From Oscarella lobularis (lineage: Eukaryota; Porifera; Homoscleromorpha; Homosclerophorida; Oscarellidae): a DNA stretch of 64,000 nt. The DNA lies in assembly GCF_947507565.1 (NCBI RefSeq), contig NC_089177.1, positions 310,001-374,000 on the forward strand. The letters run 5' to 3'. The notes under the pieces were generated by a model, which saw only the letters and a list, made by a program, of their open reading frames with translations, did not search any database and was not told the origin of the DNA. The position numbers and the translations under genes were made by a program. Shown here one piece after another: positions 20,400-30,059 of the stretch (its first letter is position 1; the number at the start of each line of letters is the position of its first letter).

Positions 20400-20990
20400 A
20401 CGTTTTTGGCATGGCGCCCGACTTCTTTTTGCTTCGTTGATTGCGTTGGAACTCGCAGGAGCGTCGTCGCGCTTTTTCTAAAGACGCGAGATGAAGAAAA
20501 CGGAAGCGCGCGCACGTCGCATTCACTTACCGGCGAGCGGAGGCGCCCTTTCGCTCGCTCCTGTATACATGCGCGCTATCGAGCGTAAACCGCGCGATCT
20601 AAAAAGAGATCAGTCGAGAAAAGAAACGGAGCGCGTTGCGGAGAAACACTGACCAGCGCGTGGGCCACGTGTCGCCGCCGATCTTCGCGCGAGGGCGCAA
20701 TCCTTCGCAAAGGATTGTCGGGATTCCTGCAAAAGATGATCGATCGATTTGGAGAATAAAAAGTCGTTTTCTTCGCGCTTACCGCGGTCTTCGGAATCCC
20801 CGCCTTCGGTGGAAGGCCCGCCGCGAGGCGGTACGCCATTCTCGGCCTCCCCAAGCGCGAAGACGAAGCGACGTGGCCTCTTGAAGGTTGGAGAGGCGAA
20901 CGGACGCCTGCTCTCAACAACTGTTCGGGCCGAGATGACTTCGATCCGCTAGGGCACCAATGAGAGCACAGTACGACATCACGTGGTGAC
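20400..20990 (-). other. unassigned spliced transcription unit
   Basis: On the minus strand, consensus sites fall in a regular series: donor after 20790 (gtaagc), acceptor at about 20730 (ttttgcag), donor at about 20655 (gtcagt), acceptor at about 20605 (tctttttag), donor at about 20530 (gtaagt), acceptor at about 20483 (tctttag), donor at about 20405 (gtaagc). These make small exons of about 65-75 nt, typical for this genome. Several frames stay open across the joins. One begins MSYCALIG and includes GRPRMAYRLAAGLPPKAGI, but the join to the last exons stops early. No family recognised; it may be a short protein or a spliced noncoding RNA downstream of SPATA17. Confidence 0.3.
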
Positions 20991-21029
20991 TGCAGTAGCG
21001 CGCGCGGCACGCGGCGTAATAAATACTCA

Positions 21030-22483
21030 TCAATACGTTTTATTGAACTCGTCAAACATGTGTATCGGAGAAACAACGGTTCGAAAATCTTTTGCGGATA
21101 TACGTTTGCTACCAGTGGAATCTCGAAAATGCTTTGTACCATAAGCGAGACTAAGAGATAAAAATATTTAATAAATCAAATTAATGAATTCACTTACTGT
21201 CCGTACTTGGATTCACCGTGCAAAAGTCGCTCATACCCCTTGTGACGACTAGGAGTGACAAAAAACCTAGCCACCAAAATCAAAATCAATAATTCCTCCA
21301 TTATAACCAATTACTCCTTCTCTTGAACTCTCTTCACCCATTCAGCATCTCTCAAAGCAACTCTAAGAAACGAATACAGGCTCACGCAAAGCCCAACATC
21401 AATACACTCCCTAACCTCGCTTTTTCGACGGCATAAAAATCCGTTGCCACTTTCAGCGTCGGCTCTAGTTTCTTGTGTTTCTGCCGCTGCACGTCTTGCG
21501 GACTTCGAAACGGTCCTTGAACGCGCGTAAGAGGCGGAAGAGCCACCGCTTCACCGACTTCATCTTGAGACTTCCTCCTTGGTGGAGTCCGAGGCTGAGT
21601 TTTCCTCAGCCAAACTTCCCTCTCATCAATTTTTCTATAGAAATGTTATATGAAAAATTGAGACCTATAGACATTTTTACAGTGAGTGAGGAGACGAATA
21701 GATTCCTCCAATGGTTTCGGTGCTGAGCAGATAGTGAGTCTTCGAAGCGTGTTCACGAAGCTGAGTTTCCAAAGCAGCCTTTTCCATCCAATCACGCTCC
21801 ACCTCCATTGCCTTTTTATACTGGCCAAGCTTTTCTCTAATAAATAAGAAGATCTCATATGAGACTATCTATGATTTGACTTCCCTACCTCACAATGCTA
21901 TTTGTCTCCTTTACACCCTCTAGATATGATTTCAGTGTGTAGTAACTGTGCACGTACTTTCGACTATAGTAGCCCCTCCACACGCTCTGAATCTACATCA
22001 CCTATATACCCTTACATATGACAAAATACCTATTCTCCCACCAGAGTTGCCATTCGATTATAAAAATTCATTCTCATTTCGAATACGCGTCTCTAAAGCG
22101 ATTATCTAGTATTTTTTGCGTCGATGATCGAGTTCTTTTTCTACTTTGACTAGTTCTTGGAAAGATTTGAAGGCGAAATAGCCGCGAACGGCGCTTTGTA
22201 TTGTTGTGGCCGCGTTGTGGAGAAATCTGTGTCGTTGGAGCGTAAATAGCTATCGATTCGCCTGCGAAACGACAAACCTCATGCGTCGACGCACTTTCCA
22301 GCCGCGAAACGAGCTTTGAATTTTCACGGCGGCGTCGAATTCGCGAAAACGATTGATTTCGGCCTCCCTTTGGCACTCTTGTACACGTAGGCAGTAGAAT
22401 CAAGTACTTTTTTACCTTTGCCGCGCGAAATACTCGTCAAGAACGTCGTTTTTCGTCTCCCACAGGCGAATATAAGCGGCCAT
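21030..22483 (-). CDS. SPATA17: SPATA17-like IQ-motif protein
   Basis: Multi-exon. Start at ATG 22483 (MAAYIRLWETKNDVLDEYF). Three IQ motifs follow: VKIQSSFRGWKVRRR, TTIQSAVRGYFAFK, and IQSVWRGYYSRKYV. Then comes the SPATA17 block THYLLSTETIGGIYSSP, then RVQGPFRSPQDV ... LEPTLKVA, and a last exon reading HLAYGTKHFRDSTG ... KDFRTVVSP, ending KTY and the stop at 21030-21032. The final join uses CA|gtaagtg at about 21198 although an in-frame TAA sits there; the downstream exon matches the family end. IQ motifs bind calmodulin; SPATA17 is linked to sperm and axonemal function. It starts 57 bp after the HPS1 stop. Confidence 0.82.
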
Positions 22484-22539
22484 TGTCGTTGCGTAGTAAC
22501 CGAGGGAGACTCAGATAGCGCACGTTTCCTACAAAAATT

Positions 22540-25500
22540 CTACAGTAAATTAGCAGGCGAATTTACAGCCGATTCATCCCAAAGGCGACTAGCCAATTTC
22601 TTGGATTGCTTTGCAGCATGTTCGGTTGAAACAACGCCAACGTGAACGCACATCATCTCATAGCAATGCACTGCCACACCGGGCTGACCTTTCCAATAGC
22701 CCGTACTCAATAGGTCCCTAGGACGGAAAATTTTTTTCAGAAACTACGATGAAGCTGCAACACTTGCTTGTAGAATTTGACCGAAATCACGCTCGGCGGT
22801 CTCAGATCTCGAACGAATGATGACGAAGAATCCCAACTCAGAACGGATCCCTATAAAAAAATTGAATTAATTCCAACTCGCCCCCGCGCCGTCTTCTAGC
22901 CTCTAACCGTTTGATCTTCACACCACAGCTGATAGGAATAGAGAAAATGGGAGTCGCGAACCGACGCAGACATGTAGCCCTGGGAGAGAAGACGACGAAA
23001 ATTGGTCCAATGACGCCAGACCTAAACATGGCTTCAAAAAAATATATATAGCGAGCTTTATAAACAAAACGCACGTTTTTTCGTAAATGCTGATGCAACC
23101 AAGCGTTCTATGATATTGAATAAATCGATGCAAATGTTTATTTGTTCATGATACCTCGTCTTCTCCGCCCGTGACGTCAAGTGACGGTGCCGTCAGCTGA
23201 TTGGTCATTCTATCGACGTAGATGAAGTGAACAAGACCGGGAAACTTTTGCTGATAGCTAAATTCATAAATATCACGACTTTGCTCATTTCTACAGTCAG
23301 TTCGTCTCCTACTGGATTGCCGGCACATTTTTCAGGGCTTTGGCAAGCAAATAATCTCCTTCGAGATCTTTAAAAACGGCTAGCACTTTCTCAATACACA
23401 ACTCGTCGGTTAAGGACTATGGAAGATGTATAACAAAAAGATTAGCAGAGCCCATGTACGTTCATCATACTGTACCTTGGTCTTTTTGAAGTACAAATAT
23501 TTGAAGTACGCGTGCAACATATTCACCAACTGCGAAGTCGCGTTTTCCATTCTAAAAATTTATTAAAAAATCCCCAAACTTTTTCTTGTTCTTGGATTTT
23601 TTTGACGTACTCTGGATCAACTGTCATTGGCCTAATGCTCGAATCTTCCACTATGTTCTCCAAAAAACTCTGAAGACCCTTTTCTTTGAGTCTCTCCCAC
23701 CTCAAAGGCAACTCTTTTCGCACTTTATCCGCAATTCTAAGATAATTCAACTCTAACCCCTCAAAATTCATTCTCTATCAAACTCCCTAACCTCGACGTT
23801 TTCCGATTTCGTCTCGCCGACTCGGCAATTCGCCGATGACTGTCCTCCAAGGCAGTCATCGCCGATTTCACGTGTACGCGACCGAGTTCCTGCCCCATTG
23901 GCGCATCAATGACGTTAAGCAAAGGCGAAAGAAAGGAAAGCGCGTGACAAATAAGCGTCGCTACTTGAGCCGAAGGAATCTATAAACCCTCGCGATAACC
24001 CATCCCTATTCTCCCGTAGAAACTCCCTACTTCGCTCACGACAGCGAGAACTATTCCCGGCGCGATTTCAATGCAATGGAGCACGTAGGGCGTGAAAGGA
24101 CAGTGACCCGTCTTCAAGAAAACCTTGTGTCTTACGAACGTCTGAAATATAGAGAATTCAAAAGCAATTTGCCAAATGGAATGCAAGGACTCAACTTCTC
24201 TATCTTTCTTAGAAAATTCGGGATTCTCTTCGTCCTCGGAGTCCTCCTTTAGAGCCGGAAGGGAGGGTCGTCTCCCGAGGAATTGTCGTCGAGCATCTGA
24301 GAAGTGTTCTGAGCTGAAATTGGGTAAGGAGCCCCCCTGACCCCATCATTGCTACATCAGTCCAAAGACCCCCAAAAATGCGAATTCATACCTTTAGAAA
24401 ATTCTCTACTTCCGGGTCGGCAGACGTCATTTGATCGTCTTCCTACGTAGAAGGAACAGTTGAAAGAATGACGTCTCCTGTAGCAAAAGTTACATACTGA
24501 AATTGATTTATAGTCAGCCTCGGTGAAGCTTCCCAATCTACTACCGGGATTCCCGGACGTCGAAACATTTGGCGTACTGTATCGCGGACCGGAAAATATA
24601 GGCTGCAAAAATCCCACTATTCAAAATACAAAAATAGCTAATACTGCATACGTCTGATAAAACCGGTGTAGCAATGGGCGAATAAAAGATTTCCTACGGG
24701 TAAGTCTACTGTAGCAGAGCAAGAAAGAAAAAAAACGAGAGTCCCTCCTTACATCTGCATCTGGCCGCGGCGTTTCAAATGCAACCCCTCTGGATTCCAA
24801 GTCTTCTATAAAATCAATTAATAATTAAGCGAGTGGAACTCTGATGTGGATTTACCTGGTGGAGGCGTCGCCAGTTTGGGCGAAGGCGGAGGAAACGTTG
24901 AGTAGGCGACGAGGTTAATCAAAAGAATGTCAGACGGATTCAATTCCATAGCGGCTCTACTGCAAAAAGAAACAACCAAATTTACAAATCAATCAATTTA
25001 ATTAATGAAAGGTTACCTCGAAAACAAAGCCAACAATCTCGTTCCCACTAAAAGAAGACCATGTACAGCCGTAATATCTTCAAGACTACATACCAATCAA
25101 TATACAGGTTAAATTATTTATTGATTTTTTGACTGACCGGCTAATGGCTTTCAGCGACTCCTCCAGCAATTTTATGTAATGAGCGTTGAGCTCATTTTTA
25201 ACGATAAGCTGTTCTGTAGCCTTTTAATTTTTTAATTAAGAGTAGAATCAACTACAGTTTCGAGGCCCAATTTCCTGTTTACTTCCGTCAGAAACGCTTG
25301 CTCCGTCTTCGTCAACTCCGACCATTGGCGGAGCAACTTAGAAAGAAATTTCCATCGATAATTTTTCTCTGCAACCGATGAAGGCTTCAGTCTGAATAAT
25401 ATATAGAAAAGGATTCGTTGGATTTTTTTCTCCTCCTTTCTCACTCTTCATTGACTGGACCGTAGAAAAAACCCACAAAACTTTGAAAAGCCAACGTCTT

Positions 25501-25988
25501 TCGTTTCAAAAAATCTTCGTCTTCGTCGCCATCTCCGCACAGGGCTATACACGTCACTTCGCCAAACTGAAAAGAAAATTGACGTAAAATCGAAAATTGG
25601 GAGTGAAGTTTCTCGATGCACTTGCCAAGTGGAAGACGTACGTTGTTCCATCTTCGCTTTTTATGCTGTTGTAGGCGTTGCCTGCGGTGAGTAAGACCTG
25701 CTACTCACGTGGACTTCAAATTTGGAATTTTTGCGCATAGGGCGTGTCGGTTTCTTACGAAGGATGCAAAAAGCGGCGCGAAATATTGACCGACGACCTG
25801 AAGATTGACTCCCTGCTCGTCTTGATCTTGTTCGTCCTGTTTGCAAGCTCGCTTTCGCAGTTTTCTTTCGCGCGAGGACTCGCCTGGCCTAATTTTTTCG
25901 CCTTCTCCTTGATGAGTGTCTTGAACGGCGTATCGGCGTCGAAAAAGATGACATCTGGAGTCGAACTCAAGGCTACGAAGCACTTCAT
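22540..25988 (-). CDS. HPS1: HPS1, BLOC-3 subunit (Rab32/38 exchange factor)
   Basis: Many short exons. Start [19 protein letters not shown] fits the longin-like N-terminus of HPS1. Landmarks follow in order: [31 protein letters not shown]-like; [101 protein letters not shown]; and last exon [21 protein letters not shown] to [14 protein letters not shown], stop at 22540-22542. HPS1 with HPS4 forms BLOC-3, which activates Rab32/38 for lysosome-related organelles. Two introns (25837-25883 and 22718-22767) need GC donors to keep this order. Middle exons are approximate. Confidence 0.85.
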
Positions 25989-26328
25989 GGGTCGACGATA
26001 CGGGAGAACGATTACGCAGTCAAAACCCGGACCTGGATTTACGAGGCACTTACGCCACGAGGCGAGGCGACACGAGACCCATAAAAACGCGATGTATTTG
26101 TCGCCTTCACCAAAGGAGATGAAAAAACCGAGGGCACACGCAAAAAACGTCTAGAGTAGAAGAGCCCCGCCTCCTACTTACCTCATTCGCTGGGGAGGAG
26201 AGACTGTAGCAGAATGTATCGTATCGTGTACATCTGATCAAATATCAACCACCCGCGCGCGACAGGCAGCTGAGCTGGAGACAAAAGCGCAACGACGTCT
26301 CGCCGCCGTTCGACGACATCGCGCTCTA
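25989..26328. other. shared upstream region of HPS1 and nanos
   Basis: 340 bp between divergent start codons. It contains no supported gene; open frames here are short and lack family resemblance. Confidence 0.5.
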
Positions 26329-27114
26329 ATGGCAATGTCAACGAGAGGAGGAAGCGGCGGCGGCGGAATACGAACAGCACTTTCATTCACGAGCGCCGAC
26401 GAAGCCGTTACCAAGACGATCCTAAGCCTAGCAACGCCGACCAACTCGTCGCCCCCCCAGCTCTTCAGCGTCTTCCACGACTATTTCGGCCTAGCGAAAC
26501 TAATCCCCGTCGCGAAAAAACCCGATCTTCTCGAGCGCGGCGACAGCGTCGGAACCGACGCCGCGTCGACGCCAGAATCGCCGCCGTTTCAGCGCGAAGC
26601 GCGACACTTGGAGGGATTCTCTGATTGTCAGCTTCTTCCGCCGCCCCCGCCGCCCCTGCGCGAGTACTATACGAGTGAATCGACGTTGGGGGCGGGCCGT
26701 GGGGAGCCCTTTTATCTCGGTCTTCCAATTACGAAGCCGTGCGGACGATCGGGTCGAATTACGACGAACGGCGTGGCGCGATCGCTTCAGCAGCGTCATA
26801 AAATGCTCATTGCGCTCGGTCGGGCCGGTCAGCGTCAAGTGTGCGTCTTTTGTCGCAATAACGGCGAAGACGAGAGCGTTTTTGCCACGCACACTCTGCG
26901 CACGCCCGACGGAAAGATCATGTGTCCCATACTGCGCGCGTACACCTGTCCGCTGTGCGGCGCCCAGGGCGACGATGCGCACACGGTCAGCTATTGTCCG
27001 CGAAACACGAAAGAGCGAAGCGCGAAAGAGCCCAGCGATAGTCGCGATACTAATCGGCAAGTCGCTTACATACGAAATGCCGTGGGAAAGTCGAAGAAAA
27101 TTATAAGTAAGTAA
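26329..27114 (+). CDS. nanos: nanos-family zinc-finger translational repressor
   Basis: Single exon, 261 residues. The N-terminal two thirds is low-complexity: glycine- and serine-rich, with [17 protein letters not shown] and a proline run. The C-terminal zf-nanos domain has both CCHC fingers in the right order: [17 protein letters not shown], then [17 protein letters not shown], then [18 protein letters not shown]. Nanos acts with Pumilio to repress mRNAs and marks germline and stem cells across animals; in sponges it would be expected in archaeocyte- or choanocyte-type stem cells (inference). The downstream region folds strongly. Confidence 0.93.
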   Translation: MAMSTRGGSGGGGIRTALSFTSADEAVTKTILSLATPTNSSPPQLFSVFHDYFGLAKLIPVAKKPDLLERGDSVGTDAASTPESPPFQREARHLEGFSDCQLLPPPPPPLREYYTSESTLGAGRGEPFYLGLPITKPCGRSGRITTNGVARSLQQRHKMLIALGRAGQRQVCVFCRNNGEDESVFATHTLRTPDGKIMCPILRAYTCPLCGAQGDDAHTVSYCPRNTKERSAKEPSDSRDTNRQVAYIRNAVGKSKKIISK

Positions 27115-27354
27115 TCGACTGGGGCGCCACGCCTCCTCGTTATCTCGAATTCATTGCGAATGGTATTTTGCTTCTCTTTTTTTTGTTCCGATATGAGTTT
27201 TATGAGTTTACGCGATAAATTTTCGTTAATTAATCAGGCTTATTAATCAGGGTTTTATGAGTTACGAAATACATGTAAAGAGAAATGACTTGGCTTCTTC
27301 TACGCAGTAGATAGGCGTGGCCGCGAGGGATCCCCTTTCAACGAAAGAGACGTC

Positions 27355-27505
27355 GTTTAGCGCGATAGTCTCGATACAGATGTTCGTTTCCCATGAGACT
27401 CGCGCTTATGTATCTCCAAAAGCGTCGAGCAGGAAGAGAAACGAACATTTTCCTATTCGACGCCGTTTAGACCGCCTAGAAATCCCTCGCATTCTAGGCG
27501 GCTCT
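27355..27505 (+). promoter_or_regulatory. hairpin cluster in the probable nanos 3' UTR
   Basis: Three inverted repeats in a row, 245-390 bases after the nanos stop. H1: GCGCGATAGTCTC (27360-27372) pairs with GAGACTCGCGC (27395-27405). H2: CGTCGA (27423-27428) pairs with TCGACG (27457-27462), with inner GGAA/TTCC. H3: CCGCCTAGAA (27472-27481) pairs perfectly with TTCTAGGCGG (27492-27501) around a 10-base loop. The H1 loop carries GTTCGTTTC (27382-27390) and the H2 loop its exact complement GAAACGAAC (27438-27446). Whether the transcript extends this far is not known. Confidence 0.5.
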
Positions 27506-27676
27506 GAGAACGTCGATAGACGGGTCGTAGAAAGCAAGACTCACCTGCTAGAACACGGCAGAATGATCGAATGATCGTCCAGGAGGCTGCGAAAAGGAAC
27601 TAAGAACGCAGAGCGCGCGCACGGATGACGTCAGCTTTTCAAAGATAAATACATGCAACACAAACATATTACAGTA
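27506..27676. other. gap between convergent nanos and MOCS1
   Basis: No gene seen; presumably 3' UTRs of the two convergent genes. Confidence 0.5.
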
Positions 27677-29746
27677 TCAATTGCTTTTTCCGCCTTTCTT
27701 GTAAAGGAGCCTAATTTCGCGTATTTCCATGTCCTTCGACATAGCCTTGCACATATCATACACAGTCAAGGATGCCACGGCGACAGCAGTCAAAGCCTCC
27801 ATTTCGACCCCTGTTCGATCAGCGCAACGTACGACAGACACGACTTCAACGGAATGATCCACTTCGCGCAGATGGAACTCAATGCCAACGTAGGATAGCC
27901 CAAGTGTATGGCATAGAGGAATGAGAGAGGGAGTTGCCTTGGCAGCCGATATGCCAGCGATACGAGCCACAGACAAAACGTCCCCTTTCTTGACGTTGTT
28001 CTCTTTGACCGCATCGTATATTGATTTTCCGAGATGTACGACTGCTCTTGCCGATGCCTCTCTCTGCGTGATTTCCTTCTCGCTAGTGTCGACCATTCTC
28101 GCTTTGCCTTGACTATCCAAGTGACTCAATTGCGACGAAGAAAAGAGGCGAATCGACAGATTAGAAAATAGACTTTAATATATAAGGAGAAACTTAATAG
28201 CCTCGTTCTCGCTGCAAATACACGTATAAATTTCTGAACCTACCCACCAATAAGAATCATAGGCTTATTTTTGGACTTTGATATATTGAACATCCCTAAA
28301 GAGACGAGCCCCCTCGACGTCGCTATCTCCCCCTTACCCTTTTTCGCTTACCTGCGTGAGCTGCCTTTTTCTTTTTAACAGCCATTCCTATGAGGGACAT
28401 CAGCTCAGCGTCGTCTGCTCCGGATCGAAGAGCGTCTCGAAGAGACACCTCCGACGCTCCAAACAAACATACCTAGAAGTCATTTTCAAAATCGCTAGCG
28501 TCCTGCGGAGTCTCGTTCTCTTACTTTCAGACTTCCCTCTGCTGATAATCTGAGTCGATTGCATGATCCGCAAAAGTGTTCGCTCATGGACGTAATGAAG
28601 CCAAAGTGGCCAGTGTAGCCTGGCACTTTGTAACTCTAGAAAATCAAGGGTACCCCCACTGGCCTTCTGCTGAACAACGCGCTCACTTTCGCAGTGTCGT
28701 TGTAATCATTCTCTAGTCGAACAACGTCCCCGTGGGACGCTTCTATTGCACTCAGCATGTCTTTGTAGGCAACAAATTTGGAAAAGTTCCACCGATTGCC
28801 TTGATAATAACAATTCTATTAGACGTAATACTATTGTACGAGTGAAACTACCGTCAAAAGGCATGTATTCAATAAATCGTACATCGATGGGCTGCACATA
28901 GAATTATTAGAGAATGAACGTAGTTTTTGAGATTATTTACCTTATCTTTGGTCAATGCTACAAAGCTGCTGATTTCGTCATCATTCAACCCTTTCATAAC
29001 CACGCAATTTATCTAGCATCTCAGTCAAAATATCAAATATAGAACGGTGAAGGCGACTGACTTTCAATGGCGTGAACCCAGCCTGCACAGCCTCATCTAT
29101 ACTTCTCAAAACATGACGAAGTCCTATAAAAAAATTTCCAAAATTCGGCCTCACTTGCTACATCTATAATGCCCCACCCTTTCTTCTGGCAATAAATTCA
29201 AACTTCCTCTCTTCCAACGTATCCAAGCTGATATTCAACTTATCCAATCCAGCCTCTTGCAGCGACGACAAAGTTCGATGCAACGTGACTCCGTTCGTCG
29301 TCATACCGATCGTCCGTATACCGGATATCCCCTTCAAATGTCCTAAGCAAGAAAATTAGTAGAGATATCTTTCAATTTCCATCTTCGTTCTACTTATACC
29401 GACAATTTCTGGCAAATCCTTTCGCAAAAGCGGTTCACCGCCAGTCAAACGTATCTTACTGATACCACCCTGTGCGAAAAGTTGAACGAGCTTGACGATT
29501 TCTGGCGTCGTAAGGAGATGGGACGGTTTGGAGAGCTGAACTCCTTCCAGGGGCATGCAATACTGGCCTAAACAACGACCTAGTATGCGTTTTTCGTAGA
29601 AAATGCGTTGTACATCGTAGATTGCATCGTTCAGTTAGAGAGATACGCAGGTAAGTGTGATGTCGATCGAATTTGTCGACGAGAAAGCGGCTGCTGCTGG
29701 CCTGTCGACGTGGAGCAAAAGAGGCGAGACGAAGGAGAGCCCGCAT
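27677..29746 (-). CDS. MOCS1: MOCS1: molybdenum cofactor biosynthesis, MoaA plus MoaC regions
   Basis: Exons from ATG 29746 ([15 protein letters not shown], a mitochondrial-type leader) encode MoaA. The radical SAM CxxxCxxC appears as CNLRC|QYC across an intron. [39 protein letters not shown] and the second cluster site GSCNRLRLS...CLFG follow. The MoaA part ends MILIGG with TAG at 28240-28242; the exposed double glycine is essential in MOCS1A. The same bases are a splice donor (GG|gtag); splicing to 28172 gives [11 protein letters not shown] and continues into MoaC ([48 protein letters not shown]). MoaA and MoaC together turn GTP into cyclic pyranopterin monophosphate. Confidence 0.88.
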
Positions 29747-30059
29747 GGCGAGCGTGAAGAGCGAAGACGTCGAATAACACTCTGTTATCCGGGCAGAGGA
29801 GTCGAGCACACTTCTTTACTTCCCACACACGTAAGCGCGCGCACTACAAACGCACCAGGCTGGCGCCTCCACACCAGGAATCTAACAATAGAATCGAAGA
29901 TGAGTCATTTTAGCTAATTGACAGTAGGCGGTCACTGACCCAGCTGGGCTACATGGAGATTTTAGTTTGGGATCTAATGATGTGTGGATTGTACAATGAA
30001 TTTAAGAATGGTCTTGGCATGCTAATGGCAGAAATTGATCCAGTTGTATTCGAAATTCC
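29747..30059. other. MOCS1 upstream region
   Basis: Gap between the MOCS1 start and the 3' end of the acetyl-CoA synthetase gene; both are minus-strand. No gene seen. Confidence 0.5.

Noticed and set aside
20100-20440. Three overlapping plus-strand open frames of 79-98 residues
   Set aside because: All three frames are open because stops are scarce in GC-rich sequence; no domain, start context or splicing support.
27240-27640. tRNA gene in the structured region after nanos
   Set aside because: No cloverleaf arms, no GTTCGANNC B box and no suitable acceptor stem.
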